Origin: CAYFVU01 sp964346645
Lineage (GTDB): Bacteria; Spirochaetota; Spirochaetia; DSM-16054; Sediminispirochaetaceae
Assembly: GCA_964346645.1 (NCBI GenBank)
Contig: CAYFVU010000005.1
Coordinates: forward strand, 8,344-72,343
Reading direction: 5' to 3'
Length of the DNA: 64,000 bases
Shown one piece after another: positions 1 to 8,589 of the stretch (the stretch's first letter is position 1; each line of letters begins with the position of its first letter). A program made the translations under genes and the position numbers. The notes beneath the pieces are model-generated. The model searched no databases. It was not told the DNA's origin and was given only the letters and a program-made list of their open reading frames with translations.

Positions 1-1521
1 CTGAAAGCGGAGTCGATTGAACATCTTACCCTCCTCCTGCTCTTCGGAGAGCGAATCGTCGAGAACCACGATCTTGTCCGCCACATCCTCCGCAGAGGCG
101 GCGTGCTGCACGATCCGATCTCTAGTGATCCTGTCCTGCTGCGGGATTATCTGCTCGCAGATCTGGATAAGCCGCTGCACCTCGTTCTTGTAGAAGAGGA
201 TGAGGTAGTTGTACATGACGAAGAGGGCGTTGTGGTAGCTGAAGGAGGGGATCCCCATCTGATTGTAGTCGATGGAGGAGTAGATGCGGTAGTGATGGAG
301 CTCCTTGAGTATATGCCCTTCGAAGAGCGTCTCGCGCTCCTCTTGCAGCGCATGTTCGATTATCATCCCCATGTGCTCCTCGAGTTCGATGCGGAGGCTC
401 AGCTTCTTGATGGAGCGGTAGAAGGAGACGACGTCGAATTTGGGCATGTAGACGATGAGTCGATAGTAGGGGTCCTCCCGAAACAGTCGGATAATCTCGG
501 GAAGGGGAAGGTCTCTCATGGTCTCGCGCACCTTCTCGGATAGCCTCCTCATGTCGTCGATCAGCTGCTCCGATCTCGACTTTCCCATTCCCTCGCGCAC
601 ATCGCCATGATTGTCGCTCTGGTCCAGCACTGCAGCGAAGACATCTCCCACCCAGCTCTTGGTCAGCTGATGCGCCACGTCGGCCTTCGAGGCGTTGTAG
701 AGGGCGTAGTAGAGGTCCTCCAGCTCTTCGAGGGCGGCCACGACGGAGGTGGATTGAAAGAGGGGCGGTCTTTCGGGCTCGTCCGTACGGAGGGTGCCGT
801 GGAAGGCGGAGAAGAAGGAGCGGTAGGGAAAGAGCACGAGGTCCTTCATGAAGTAGAGCGGCTTCAGCACATCCTCCACCACCTTGAAGCTCTTTGCGGG
901 AATAGAATCGATGTAGGAATCCACCTTCTTCTCGAGCTCATTGAAGAGGTCTTCTTTGCTGCCCCGCTTCTTGTACTCCTTCACGATCTCCTCGAAGGGG
1001 AAGAATGAGAAGAGGTTCTCCTCCTCGTTTTTCAACTCGGAGTCGACGAGACGGTAGAAGAACTCCTGCAGCTGCATCGATCCCTCGGGATCCTGCCACA
1101 CCGAGGTAAAGAACTCCTGTAGCGGGAGAGTGGTCAGGTAGAGAGAGAAGACCTTCTCCGGACACTTCGGCTTGAGCGATCGGGTCTCGAAACCTACCAT
1201 GCCCTGAGCTCTCTTCTGGATGCGCCCCCGCAGCTCCTTCATCTTGTGCCGGTAGAAGAGCTCTTCGGTGCTTTTTCCCGTAAATATTCCCATGAAGAAG
1301 AAGATGATGCTGCGAAAGGGGGGGAGCTTGCGAAGGTCGCGCTTGAGCCTCACGTTCCGCTCCTCATCGTCGGTCTCCTGGCGGACGACTCGGCTCTCCT
1401 TCTGCTCCTCGAAATTGAGGCTGCGCCTGATCTTGCTGAGGAATTCCTTTCGCTCTCGCTCCGAGAGGTTCTCGGCGAGAGAATCGAATACCGAGCCTTC
1501 ACTACTCCTCTGCTCCACCAC
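1..1521 (-). CDS. Conserved spirochaetal protein, DUF5312-like (3' end beyond window)
   Basis: An uninterrupted 507-codon reading frame runs from a GTG at 1521 (or 1518) to the left edge, so the C-terminus is missing. GGAAGGAG lies about 6-9 bases upstream, inside the end of the thiamine pyrophosphokinase gene, whose TGA directly abuts this start. The N-terminal 60 residues are charged, followed by a short hydrophobic patch (RSIIFFFMGIF) near residue 70. The rest is helical, rich in Phe, Tyr, Glu and Lys, with no catalytic motif I recognise. Size and texture match the spirochaete-restricted DUF5312 family from memory; no function is known for it. The tight coupling suggests co-transcription with the upstream gene but not a shared pathway. 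Confidence 0.65.
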   Translation of the reverse strand, partial: MVEQRSSEGSVFDSLAENLSERERKEFLSKIRRSLNFEEQKESRVVRQETDDEERNVRLKRDLRKLPPFRSIIFFFMGIFTGKSTEELFYRHKMKELRGRIQKRAQGMVGFETRSLKPKCPEKVFSLYLTTLPLQEFFTSVWQDPEGSMQLQEFFYRLVDSELKNEEENLFSFFPFEEIVKEYKKRGSKEDLFNELEKKVDSYIDSIPAKSFKVVEDVLKPLYFMKDLVLFPYRSFFSAFHGTLRTDEPERPPLFQSTSVVAALEELEDLYYALYNASKADVAHQLTKSWVGDVFAAVLDQSDNHGDVREGMGKSRSEQLIDDMRRLSEKVRETMRDLPLPEIIRLFREDPYYRLIVYMPKFDVVSFYRSIKKLSLRIELEEHMGMIIEHALQEERETLFEGHILKELHHYRIYSSIDYNQMGIPSFSYHNALFVMYNYLILFYKNEVQRLIQICEQIIPQQDRITRDRIVQHAASAEDVADKIVVLDDSLSEEQEEGKMFNRLRFQ

Positions 1522-2184
1522 TCACTCCTTCCCCGCCGTACAGACCTCGGAGGAACAGACGAGGATCGCCCGTCCCTCTACCGGCTCTATGGCGAGTGTC
1601 TCCGAAACTACCAGATTGCTGATCCCCGCATCTCCCCGCTCCCAGACGAGCTCGTCGAGGGGCCACTTCAAGCCGCGGCTCTTCAGTCTGCAGCGTCCCT
1701 TCCCCGCGGGAAAGAGCGAAACCGTCGAACCCTCCAGTCCGGAGAACTCCTTCGGCTCGTCGATCGATATCACCAGATCGCTGCCGCCGTACCACCGGTC
1801 GGGGCGCATCTCTCTGTCGAAGAGTATGACCAGACCGAGCAGATGGTCGAGCCGTCCCCCTCCGCCTCCGATGAGAATGATGTGCTCGGCCCCCAACTCA
1901 CGAAGCCTCCTCAGCCCTATTTCCGTGTCCGTCTCCTCTTTTTCTGACGAGGTAAACTCCACCTCGGTTTTTACCTCGTGTCCCTGCCGTGCGGCGAGTC
2001 CCTCGATCTCACTCGCATAACGCGTCGAGTCCATGTCGCCTACCAGCAGATCCGGCACGATGCCGAGCTCGTAGAGGTAGTCGAAACCGGAATCGGCCGC
2101 CCCCACGATGTCGACCCCGCGTACGAGGCGGGCAATAGTTTCCGGTTGCGGCGCATCTCCTCCGATACACAGTGCTGCTTTCAT
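1522..2184 (-). CDS. Thiamine pyrophosphokinase
   Basis: Transfers pyrophosphate from ATP to thiamine to make thiamine diphosphate, in the cytoplasm. The 220-residue length is normal for the bacterial enzyme. The N-terminal catalytic domain shows the acidic ADSGFDYLYELGI and LVGDMDS motifs (about residues 31-55) and ETDTEIGLRRL (about 85-95). GGGGGRLDHLL (about 107-117) is the expected Gly-Arg-x-Asp-His motif. The C-terminal part would be the beta-sandwich thiamine-binding domain. The ATG at 2184 is preceded by AGAGGA. No thiamine riboswitch is visible upstream, but the 5' region runs into a scaffold gap, so one could be hidden. The stop abuts the next gene. Confidence 0.9.
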   Translation of the reverse strand: MKAALCIGGDAPQPETIARLVRGVDIVGAADSGFDYLYELGIVPDLLVGDMDSTRYASEIEGLAARQGHEVKTEVEFTSSEKEETDTEIGLRRLRELGAEHIILIGGGGGRLDHLLGLVILFDREMRPDRWYGGSDLVISIDEPKEFSGLEGSTVSLFPAGKGRCRLKSRGLKWPLDELVWERGDAGISNLVVSETLAIEPVEGRAILVCSSEVCTAGKE

Positions 2185-2230
2185 AGCTCGGTTCCTCTCC
2201 CCGACCGGAGGACTCGTCCGGCTCTACCCG

Positions 2231-2267
2231 CCGCACGGCAGCCGCACAGCAACCACACAGCAGCCGC
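2231..2267. repeat. 11-bp tandem repeat running into a scaffold gap
   Basis: Three imperfect 11-bp units (CCGCACGGCAG, CCGCACAGCAA, CCACACAGCAG) are followed by the start of a fourth, then 100 N. The sequence resumes with CACAGCAGCCGCCG, which continues the pattern. The copy number is unresolved; the repeat itself probably broke the assembly. Confidence 0.7.
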
Positions 2268-2367
2268 NNNNNNNNNNNNNNNNNNNNNNNNNNNNNNNNN
2301 NNNNNNNNNNNNNNNNNNNNNNNNNNNNNNNNNNNNNNNNNNNNNNNNNNNNNNNNNNNNNNNNNNN
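2268..2367. other. Assembly gap of 100 N inside a tandem repeat
   Basis: A run of exactly 100 N of unknown true length. The two flanks share only a 12-bp overlap (CACAGCAGCCGC), unlike the other two gaps. The thiamine pyrophosphokinase promoter may lie in it. Confidence 0.95.
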
Positions 2368-2394
2368 CACAGCAGCCGCCGAAAAGCACTCCGG

Positions 2395-2423
2395 TTGTCT
2401 TCCAGCGGATTTTAGTGTATAAC
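2395..2423 (+). promoter_or_regulatory. Sigma-70-like promoter for the DUF1015 gene
   Basis: TTGTCT (2395-2400), 17-bp spacer, TATAAC (2418-2423). The start codon is at 2479 with AAGGAG 8 bases before it, giving a leader of roughly 50 nt. A second possible -10, TATACT, sits at 2428-2433. Confidence 0.45.
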
Positions 2424-2478
2424 GTACTATACTTTCACACAACCATTTTACTATCCGAACTCAGAAGGAGCAGCGATA

Positions 2479-3825
2479 ATGGAACAATACGAGAAGAGAC
2501 TCGAACGGATCGGCGTATCCATTCCCCGTATTTTAATGCCCGAGGAGGGAACCGACATGCACAAGTGGGCGGTTGTCGCCTGCGACCAGTACACCTCCGA
2601 ACCGGAGTACTGGAAGAGTGTCGAAGAGTACGTCGGCTCTGCCCCCTCTACCCTCAAGCTCATTTTCCCCGAGGTATATCTCGAGGATAGTGACTACGAG
2701 GAGAGGATCCGGAAGATCGGCGAGCAGATGCAGGAGTACCTGGACAAGGGGATACTGAATGAGCACGAGCCCGCCTTTTTTCTGGTAGAGCGCTCTACCC
2801 CGGACTCTCCGAATAGGTGGGGACTGATGGCTGCCCTCGACCTCGAGAAGTACGACTACTCCAAGGGTTCGAAGACGCCGATCAGGGCCACCGAAGGAAC
2901 CATCGAGGAGCGCATTCCGCCGAGGAAGAAGATCCGCGAGAAGGCGCCGATCGAGCTCCCGCACATCATGGTCCTCATCGACGACGAGAAGAGGAGCGTA
3001 ATCGAGCCTCTCGCAGAAAAGGCCGAGAGTTTCGAGAAGGTCTACGACTTCTACCTGATGAAGAACGGCGGCCACATTACCGGCTACAAGGTCGGCGACG
3101 AGACGAGCCTCGAGCAGATTGCTTCGGCCCTCGAGTCCCTTGCAGATCCGAAACGCTTCGCCGAAAAGCACGGCAACGAAGACGTGCTCCTCTTCGCCAT
3201 GGGCGACGGAAACCACTCCCTCGCCACTGCAAAGGCCGTGTGGGAAGATATCAAGCACGAGAGGGGAACGTCCGACGAAGTGATGCGCCACCCCGCCCGC
3301 TGGGCGCTCGTAGAGATCGAGAACATCTACGACGAGGGGCTCATCTTCGAGCCTATCCACCGCGTCGTGTTCGGAAGCGATTTCGAGTCCTTCAGCTCCG
3401 AGCTGGAGAAGATCTCGCAGATCGAATTCAAGGAGCTCGGCTCGGTAAAAGAGGTAAATGAGCTGGTGCGCAACGAGTCCGGCAAGAGCGAAGTACAGTA
3501 CATCGGCTATCTCGATGCGAAGCGCAAAGGTGTCTTCGAGGTAAAGAAGCCCGAGTCCACCATAGCCGCCGGAACCGCGCAGCAGGTAATCGACAGCCTC
3601 ATCAAGAGTGGATCGAAGACCTCCGTCGACTACATTCACGGCGAGGAGGCGACCGAAACCATCGGCTCGAGAGAGGGCAACTTCGGCCTCATCCTTCCGC
3701 CGATGGACAAACAGGACTTCTTCCGCACCGTCATCAACGACGGCGCTCTGCCGAGAAAGACCTTCTCCATGGGCGAAGCCCACGAGAAGCGCTACTACGT
3801 GGAGGCGAGAAAGATCGTGCTGTAG
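2479..3825 (+). CDS. DUF1015 family protein
   Basis: A 448-residue cytoplasmic protein of the DUF1015 family, uncharacterised but widespread in anaerobes and often near serine-biosynthesis genes. No such gene is next to it here. Family hallmarks are the N-terminal VACDQYTS segment (about residues 33-40), FFLVERST, and the strongly conserved LLFAMGDGNHSLATAKAVWE stretch (about 238-257). The latter has Asp and His residues that could form an active site. Translation starts at an ATG with a good AAGGAG. It is a single-gene transcription unit between its own promoter and the terminator at 3901. Biochemical role unknown. Confidence 0.88.
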   Translation: MEQYEKRLERIGVSIPRILMPEEGTDMHKWAVVACDQYTSEPEYWKSVEEYVGSAPSTLKLIFPEVYLEDSDYEERIRKIGEQMQEYLDKGILNEHEPAFFLVERSTPDSPNRWGLMAALDLEKYDYSKGSKTPIRATEGTIEERIPPRKKIREKAPIELPHIMVLIDDEKRSVIEPLAEKAESFEKVYDFYLMKNGGHITGYKVGDETSLEQIASALESLADPKRFAEKHGNEDVLLFAMGDGNHSLATAKAVWEDIKHERGTSDEVMRHPARWALVEIENIYDEGLIFEPIHRVVFGSDFESFSSELEKISQIEFKELGSVKEVNELVRNESGKSEVQYIGYLDAKRKGVFEVKKPESTIAAGTAQQVIDSLIKSGSKTSVDYIHGEEATETIGSREGNFGLILPPMDKQDFFRTVINDGALPRKTFSMGEAHEKRYYVEARKIVL

Positions 3826-3868
3826 AGGAACTGCAAAAGAATTCCATAATTTATTTAATACTTATTAT

Positions 3869-3980
3869 CAAGCTGTATACTATTTAATACATTTATCTCT
3901 AAAAAAGAGCCGGAGTCGCAGTTCCGGCTCTTTTTTTGTTGTGACCTAATAAGTATTTGTTCACAAATGTATACAGCTTG
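3869..3980. repeat. 12-bp inverted repeat flanking the terminator
   Basis: CAAGCTGTATAC (3869-3880) and its perfect complement GTATACAGCTTG (3969-3980) bracket the bidirectional terminator in an AT-rich island between two convergent genes. Related AATACTTATT/AATAAGTATT sequences lie just outside and inside. A regulator site or a small degenerate mobile element are both possible. Confidence 0.5.
3901..3937. terminator. Bidirectional rho-independent terminator
   Basis: AAAAAAGAGCCGGA (3901-3914) pairs with TCCGGCTCTTTTTT (3923-3936) across an 8-base loop. The A-run and T-run make it work in both directions, as suits the convergent DUF1015 (+) and FtsB-like (-) genes. Confidence 0.9.
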
Positions 3981-3996
3981 ACACTAAATATGAAGG

Positions 3997-4464
3997 CTAT
4001 TCGCTTTGTTTGTAGCGAATCCCGATAAAGGTGATCACTCCCACGAGAATCGCGACGATCCTGAAGACCGTTGGATCTACCTCCAGAGGCTCGTACTCAC
4101 CCACAGATCTTCCCACGAGGTAGAAGGGGCGATCGTACTCATATCCCTCCACGTACAGCTTCGTCTCGTTTTCCCGGTAGTAGCCGAGGGAACGCGCCGC
4201 CAATTCTATCGCTTTGCGGTCGTCGGTGAACCGGTCGAATCTTCCATCCAGACGAGCATGGATCTCCTTCAGTCGCTTCTCGTTTTCCTCCAGACGCTCC
4301 TTGTAATTCTCCAATCTTTCGTATGCGAGGATGCCCTTCTCTCCCCAGATGAAGGTCTGAATAGTGAGGGCCATGAATGCTGCATAGAGTGCCAACAGTA
4401 GTGATGCGCCGCGTCTCATATTTGCTTTTACGGCCCGAAGAGGCTCGAGCTTGAATGAAAGCAT
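3997..4464 (-). CDS. Septum formation initiator (FtsB/DivIC-like) family protein
   Basis: A 155-residue membrane protein of divisome-scaffold type. The N-terminus is short and basic, followed by a transmembrane helix (SLLLALYAAFMALTIQTF, about residues 21-38). A heptad-like coiled coil (ENYKERLEENEKRLKEI) leads to the family-typical ARSLGYYRENETKLYV motif (about 90-105). Unusually, a second hydrophobic segment (FRIVAILVGVITFIGI) lies near the C-terminus, so both ends may be membrane anchored. It could help recruit the FtsW/FtsI synthase at the septum. The start is uncertain: the ATG at 4464 has only a weak GGAT, and a second ATG lies 15 codons further in. No division genes lie next to it. Confidence 0.7.
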   Translation of the reverse strand: MLSFKLEPLRAVKANMRRGASLLLALYAAFMALTIQTFIWGEKGILAYERLENYKERLEENEKRLKEIHARLDGRFDRFTDDRKAIELAARSLGYYRENETKLYVEGYEYDRPFYLVGRSVGEYEPLEVDPTVFRIVAILVGVITFIGIRYKQSE

Positions 4465-4540
4465 AAATCCAACGATTGTTATTTTCTTATCTTTCTGTTA
4501 CTCTTTAAATGAAGGAGAAAATTTTTTTGCGCGGATTGGC

Positions 4541-4568
4541 TCAATACCTTGCCTGTGTGTTCCGAAAA
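4541..4568 (+). promoter_or_regulatory. Possible sigma-28-like promoter of the acidic-protein/Maf operon
   Basis: TCAA (4541-4544) and TCCGAAAA (4561-4568) resemble the TAAA and ACCGAAAA boxes of the flaB promoter in this window, with a 16-base gap instead of 15. The -35 match is weak. A shared motility sigma factor would suit the downstream Maf genes. Confidence 0.25.
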
Positions 4569-4599
4569 TAGAGTATTGATGTGTAGGTAGGAGAAGAGG

Positions 4600-7493
4600 A
4601 TGGCTTTTGATAGTGACGTAGACGAAAAACCTCAAATGACGCAGAGTAAAGAACAGGAGCTGGAGCAGTACGGAGTTTGGGTCAAGGTCGGTCCCGAAGA
4701 GTTTACTCCCGAAGAAAGCGACAGGGGCGAAGGAGAGGAAGAGTTCGATCTGCAGGATCTGCCCCAGGAAGAAGAACTTCCCTCCGACAACGAAGAGGAG
4801 TCCTCTCATCTTACCGAAGAGGAGGAGTCTCTCCTCGGCGAACTCGAAGAACAGGATAGAGAAGAAGTCGGCGAGTCCGGCGAAGAGGATCTCGATCACA
4901 TAGACTTCGACATAGAAGCCTTGGACGAACTCGACGATATAGATAGCGGTCTCGAGGATACGGTGGTAGAAGAAGAGACTTCGGCATCCGAAGAGAAGCA
5001 GCAGACGGAAGAGAAGACCTCTGCCGGCGAATCGTTGGAAACCGAAACCGATTTCGAAGCCGACATCGATGAACTCAGCCTCGACATCCCCGAAGAGGAT
5101 GAGCTCTCTATAGAAACCGAAGCATCCGAGGAGGAGGCTTCGTCGACAGGCGAAGGAGAAGAGAAATCCGATCTGAGCGGACTCGATATCGACGAGAGCG
5201 ATATCGAGGAACTCCAGCTCGACGATCTCGATCTAGATCTCGAGGATGAGGGATCCGAACAAGGCGGTCGGGAGACCGGCAGTGAAGAAGAGGAAACGCT
5301 CGATGAACTCTCCTTCGAAGATCTCGAGGAAGAACCGCTCGGAATGCCCGCCAAAACCGAAGAGGAGAGTTCGGAGACCACGGAAGAGTCCGAGACAGCA
5401 GAATCTCACACGCAAGAACCTTCTGAGCTCAAACAGCCGGCACAGGAGGAGAGTTCGGAAGAGTCTGCCTCTGAACTCGACATCGACGAGGACCTGCTTC
5501 TCGAGACAGAAGATCTCGATAGCGAAGAAGGAGAAAGCGAAGACTTCGAGGAAGAACTCGAGGAAATAGACGTCGACTCACTCGTCGAGGAGCCGGAAGA
5601 AGCGGAAGAGCCCGCTACCGAGCCCGCGGCAGTGGAAGCCGAAGAGGCGGAAGAGCCCGGAGAAAAAGAAGAAGCTTCCCCGGAGGAGNNNNNNNNNNNN
5701 NNNNNNNNNNNNNNNNNNNNNNNNNNNNNNNNNNNNNNNNNNNNNNNNNNNNNNNNNNNNNNNNNNNNNNNNNNNNNNNNNNNNNNNNGGAAGCCGAAGA
5801 GGCGGAAGAGCCCGGAGAAAAAGAAGAAGCTTCCCCGGAGGAGGAACTCTCCCTTATCGAGGAGGAGATCGAGGATATCGATCTCGAGGACCTCGAACAG
5901 TCGGATTTCGGCGAAGACCTGCAGGAGCTCGACGAAATACAGGACGACTCTGCCGGGTTCGAACAGAGCGAACTTACCGAGTTCGACGATCTCGGAGCCC
6001 TCGAAGAGGACCTTTCTATAGAAAACCTTTCCGAAGAATCCGAATCCTCCGAAACCGAAGAGCCGGAGCCCGTAGAGGAAATAGAACAAGAAAGCATAGC
6101 AGAGGAGAGTTCGGAACCGGTGATCGCTGGAGAAGAGACTGAGGCAAAAGCTTCGGAGCAGGCCGGCGGTGAAGGCTCTTCGGAGATTCTCGGAAAGATC
6201 GAGCAGGAGCTGCTTTCCATAAAGAGCGAGCTCTCCTCGCTCAAAGAGGAGCTGAACACCCTTCGTCGGCAACCGGAGACCTCCGCAGGCCGGGCGGAGA
6301 GCAGTGCCGCCGAAACCACCGGAGAAACATCCGGTACCGAAGAGATCTCCGATGAAGATACCGGTTTCTTCGAAGAGGACGAAGACGAGACCATAGCCCT
6401 CACCGGTGATGAGCTCGACAACATCCTCAACAGCGCGGACATCAGAGAGGAGTCCGGAAAGGCCGAGGATTACCCTGAAGAGATGACGCATTCCGAAGAC
6501 TCCGAAGAAATGCATGCCGAAGGCCGCGAAGAGGAGGAAGCCGAGGAAGAAGGCGAAGAGGATGAGTTCCTGCTCGACCAGGAAGACATCCTCTCCCCCG
6601 ATACCGGTGAAACGGCTCCTGCGGAAGCTGAGGAAGCCGCCGCCGAAGGAACCGCTGCAGAACCCGAAGAAGTGCAAACCGAAGAAGAGACCGAGGAGCT
6701 GGACTTGGGAGAGGGGCTCGATCTGAGCGAAATCGAATCGGCCGAAGCCCCTATCCTCGAAGAAGAGGGAGAGGATATTCCCGAGGAGACACTCGAACTC
6801 GAAGAGACCGAAGCAGAACCTTCAACCGAAGGAGAGGAACAAGAGAAAGAGGCTGAAGAAGAAGAGGCTGATTTCGACGAAGACATCCTCGATGAAATAG
6901 AAATCGACATTCCCGAAACGCTTTCCGAGATGCCCGAGGAAGGAGAAGAGGAATCCGCAGAAGAGACGAGCGGCGAAGAGAGCGAAGCCGAAGAAGAGGA
7001 GGAGCTCCCGGACGAGGAGATTCTCTTCGATGACGATCTTTTAGATCTGGGCGAACCCGCCGAAACGGCAGAGGAAGATACAGAGCAAGAAGAAACTCCG
7101 GCACCGTCGAAAGCCGCAGAGGCAGTCGATGAAACGGAGGAAGAAGCCGAGGACAGCTGGGAATCCATCGAAGAGCCCTTTTCCGCAGAGGAGCTCGAGG
7201 GACTCGACGAGTTTACCGAAGAGCCGAGCGAAGGTGACTCGGAGATGCCCGCGGAAGAAGAAACTGAGGAAGCAGTAGAACCTGCGGAAGAAGAACCCGA
7301 GGCAGCAGTAGAGACCGAGGCATCCTCCGTCGATGAAATACCCGATGAGCTCCGCACCGAGATCCGCTCGGTACTGAGTTACATGGATCAGCTGCTCGAG
7401 TCTCTCCCCGAAGACAAGATACAGGAGTTCGCGAACTCTGAGCATTTCGACGTGTACAAGAAGCTCTTTGAAGAGCTCGGTTTGAAATCGTGA
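4600..7493 (+). CDS. Very acidic repetitive spirochaetal protein (gap inside)
   Basis: The frame from ATG 4600 (AGGAG 6 bases upstream) enters a 100-N gap at 5689. After the gap an in-frame continuation reaches TGA 7491-7493. The gap is flanked by an identical 55-bp sequence (5634-5688, 5789-5843). Removing one copy plus the Ns restores a single frame of about 912 residues. The N-terminus has a folded-looking patch (EQYGVWVKVGPEEF), then some 800 residues dominated by Glu, Asp and Ser with degenerate DIDEL/LDLED repeats. One coiled-coil segment occurs (KIEQELLSIKSELSSLKEEL). A conserved 50-residue C-terminal domain ends in KKLFEELGLKS. No enzyme motif is visible. It leads the operon with the GAF and Maf genes. 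Function unknown; a disordered scaffold is plausible. Confidence 0.75.
5689..5788. other. Assembly gap of 100 N with 55-bp duplicated flanks
   Basis: Exactly 100 N. The 55 bases before (5634-5688) and after (5789-5843) are identical, which is the signature of two contigs sharing a k-mer-sized end that the scaffolder did not merge. Collapsing 155 bases keeps the acidic-protein gene in frame, so the duplication is not biological. Confidence 0.92.
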
Positions 7494-7515
7494 AAGAGAA
7501 AGAGGTGGTCAGATC

Positions 7516-8573
7516 GTGACTGAGGTAGAACACAGCGGCACGAGACAGGGTGCGGGCCTGCTCAAAACCGCGGAACACATTCGAAGCGAACATCTCGAAG
7601 AGATAAAAAAAAAAGTTTCGAAGAGGAGATAGATCTCTCTTCGCATGAATCGGCAGCCGACATTTCGGAAACCGAAACCTTCGATTCCGCGACGCTCGAC
7701 ACGAGAATCGAGGAGCTCAAAGCTTCCGCCGAGGCACCCGTTCGCTTCTTCTCCGAGTATGTAAACGCAGCCGGGATCGAGAAGGGAGCGCTCCTGCTCT
7801 ACGATTCGGAACGCGAGTTGTACGCACCGTGGGCGATCACGGGTTTTGATGTAACCACCACACACAAGCTGCGCATCCCTCTCCTCACCGTCAACGACCA
7901 CTTCGCCCCACTCTCCGCCTTTCGCGGGAGCAGGGAAAAGTCTGAGTTCCTTCGAGACTACTTTTCGGTGCGCGAGTTCGACTCTATCGAAGAGCTGTTG
8001 GTCGTTCCCTTCCAACGGGACGATACGATCATAGGCCTCCTCCTCGTTGCCGACTCCCGCAGCACATACGACGAACAGGTGGATTTTCTTCTATCGAGAA
8101 ACGACGAGCTCTCATCCTTCATGTACGAGTCGAGAGAGCTCTTCTATACCAAACCGTCGGGGACCGTCTACACACCCGAGCATGCCTACGAGGAAACGGA
8201 GTCGCTCATACAGAAGGCACGGAGAGAGCACAACAACCTCCTGGTAATCAAACTGGACATACAGTCACTCATCGCGCACCTTTTCTCCCAGTTAGACCGT
8301 GCAGACTCATATCGGCTCAGAAAAGACGTACTCAGCCTCATCTCCTCGATGGTGCGCGGCAGCGGAAAGGTTATCTACACCACCGACGCCCACACGATTC
8401 TCCTCATAGAGACGAAGTCCATTACTCAGGGACGACTGCTGCTCCACCAGATCTACAACAGCCTCAACGGATTCTTCTCCCTCAGCGAACCCCTCCCCTC
8501 CCTCTCCTCCAGTGAACGTGTGCTTTCGAAGGACGGAGATACTGCGAAGAGTCTGTTAGAGGGATTCGTCTGA
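7516..8573 (+). CDS. GAF-like domain protein, interrupted at an A10 tract
   Basis: The likely start is GTG 7516 after GAGGTGG, 22 bases past the previous stop. Its frame codes 38 residues ending KKKVSKRR and stops at TAG 7630. A second frame, open from the A10 run (7605-7614) to TGA 8573, continues as SFEEEIDLSS and lacks any good start of its own. A -1 slip or an 11-A tract would join them into about 352 residues. The downstream part looks like a GAF/PAS-type sensor (roughly 65-190 after joining) followed by a region resembling a degenerate cyclase fold with no GGDEF motif. Frameshifting, phase variation and assembly error are all possible. It sits between the acidic protein and the Maf genes, so a role in motility signalling is only a guess. 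Confidence 0.6.
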
Positions 8574-8589
8574 CGGGAGGGACTCCGAC

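Noticed and set aside
2185..2267. TPP riboswitch upstream of the thiamine pyrophosphokinase gene
   Set aside because: No CUGAGA or other thi-box element in the visible 83 bases; the gap beyond cannot be judged.
2533..3783. 416-codon minus frame opposite the DUF1015 gene
   Set aside because: Antisense shadow; the + strand gene has a promoter, ribosome-binding site and family motifs.
5634..5843. True tandem duplication in the acidic protein gene
   Set aside because: Exact 55-bp length and 100 N between copies, repeated at hisH, mark it as a scaffolding artefact.
4896..6677. Serine- and phenylalanine-rich minus frames opposite the acidic protein
   Set aside because: Complement of GAA/GAG/GAC codons read as Ser, Phe or Leu; low-complexity artefacts.
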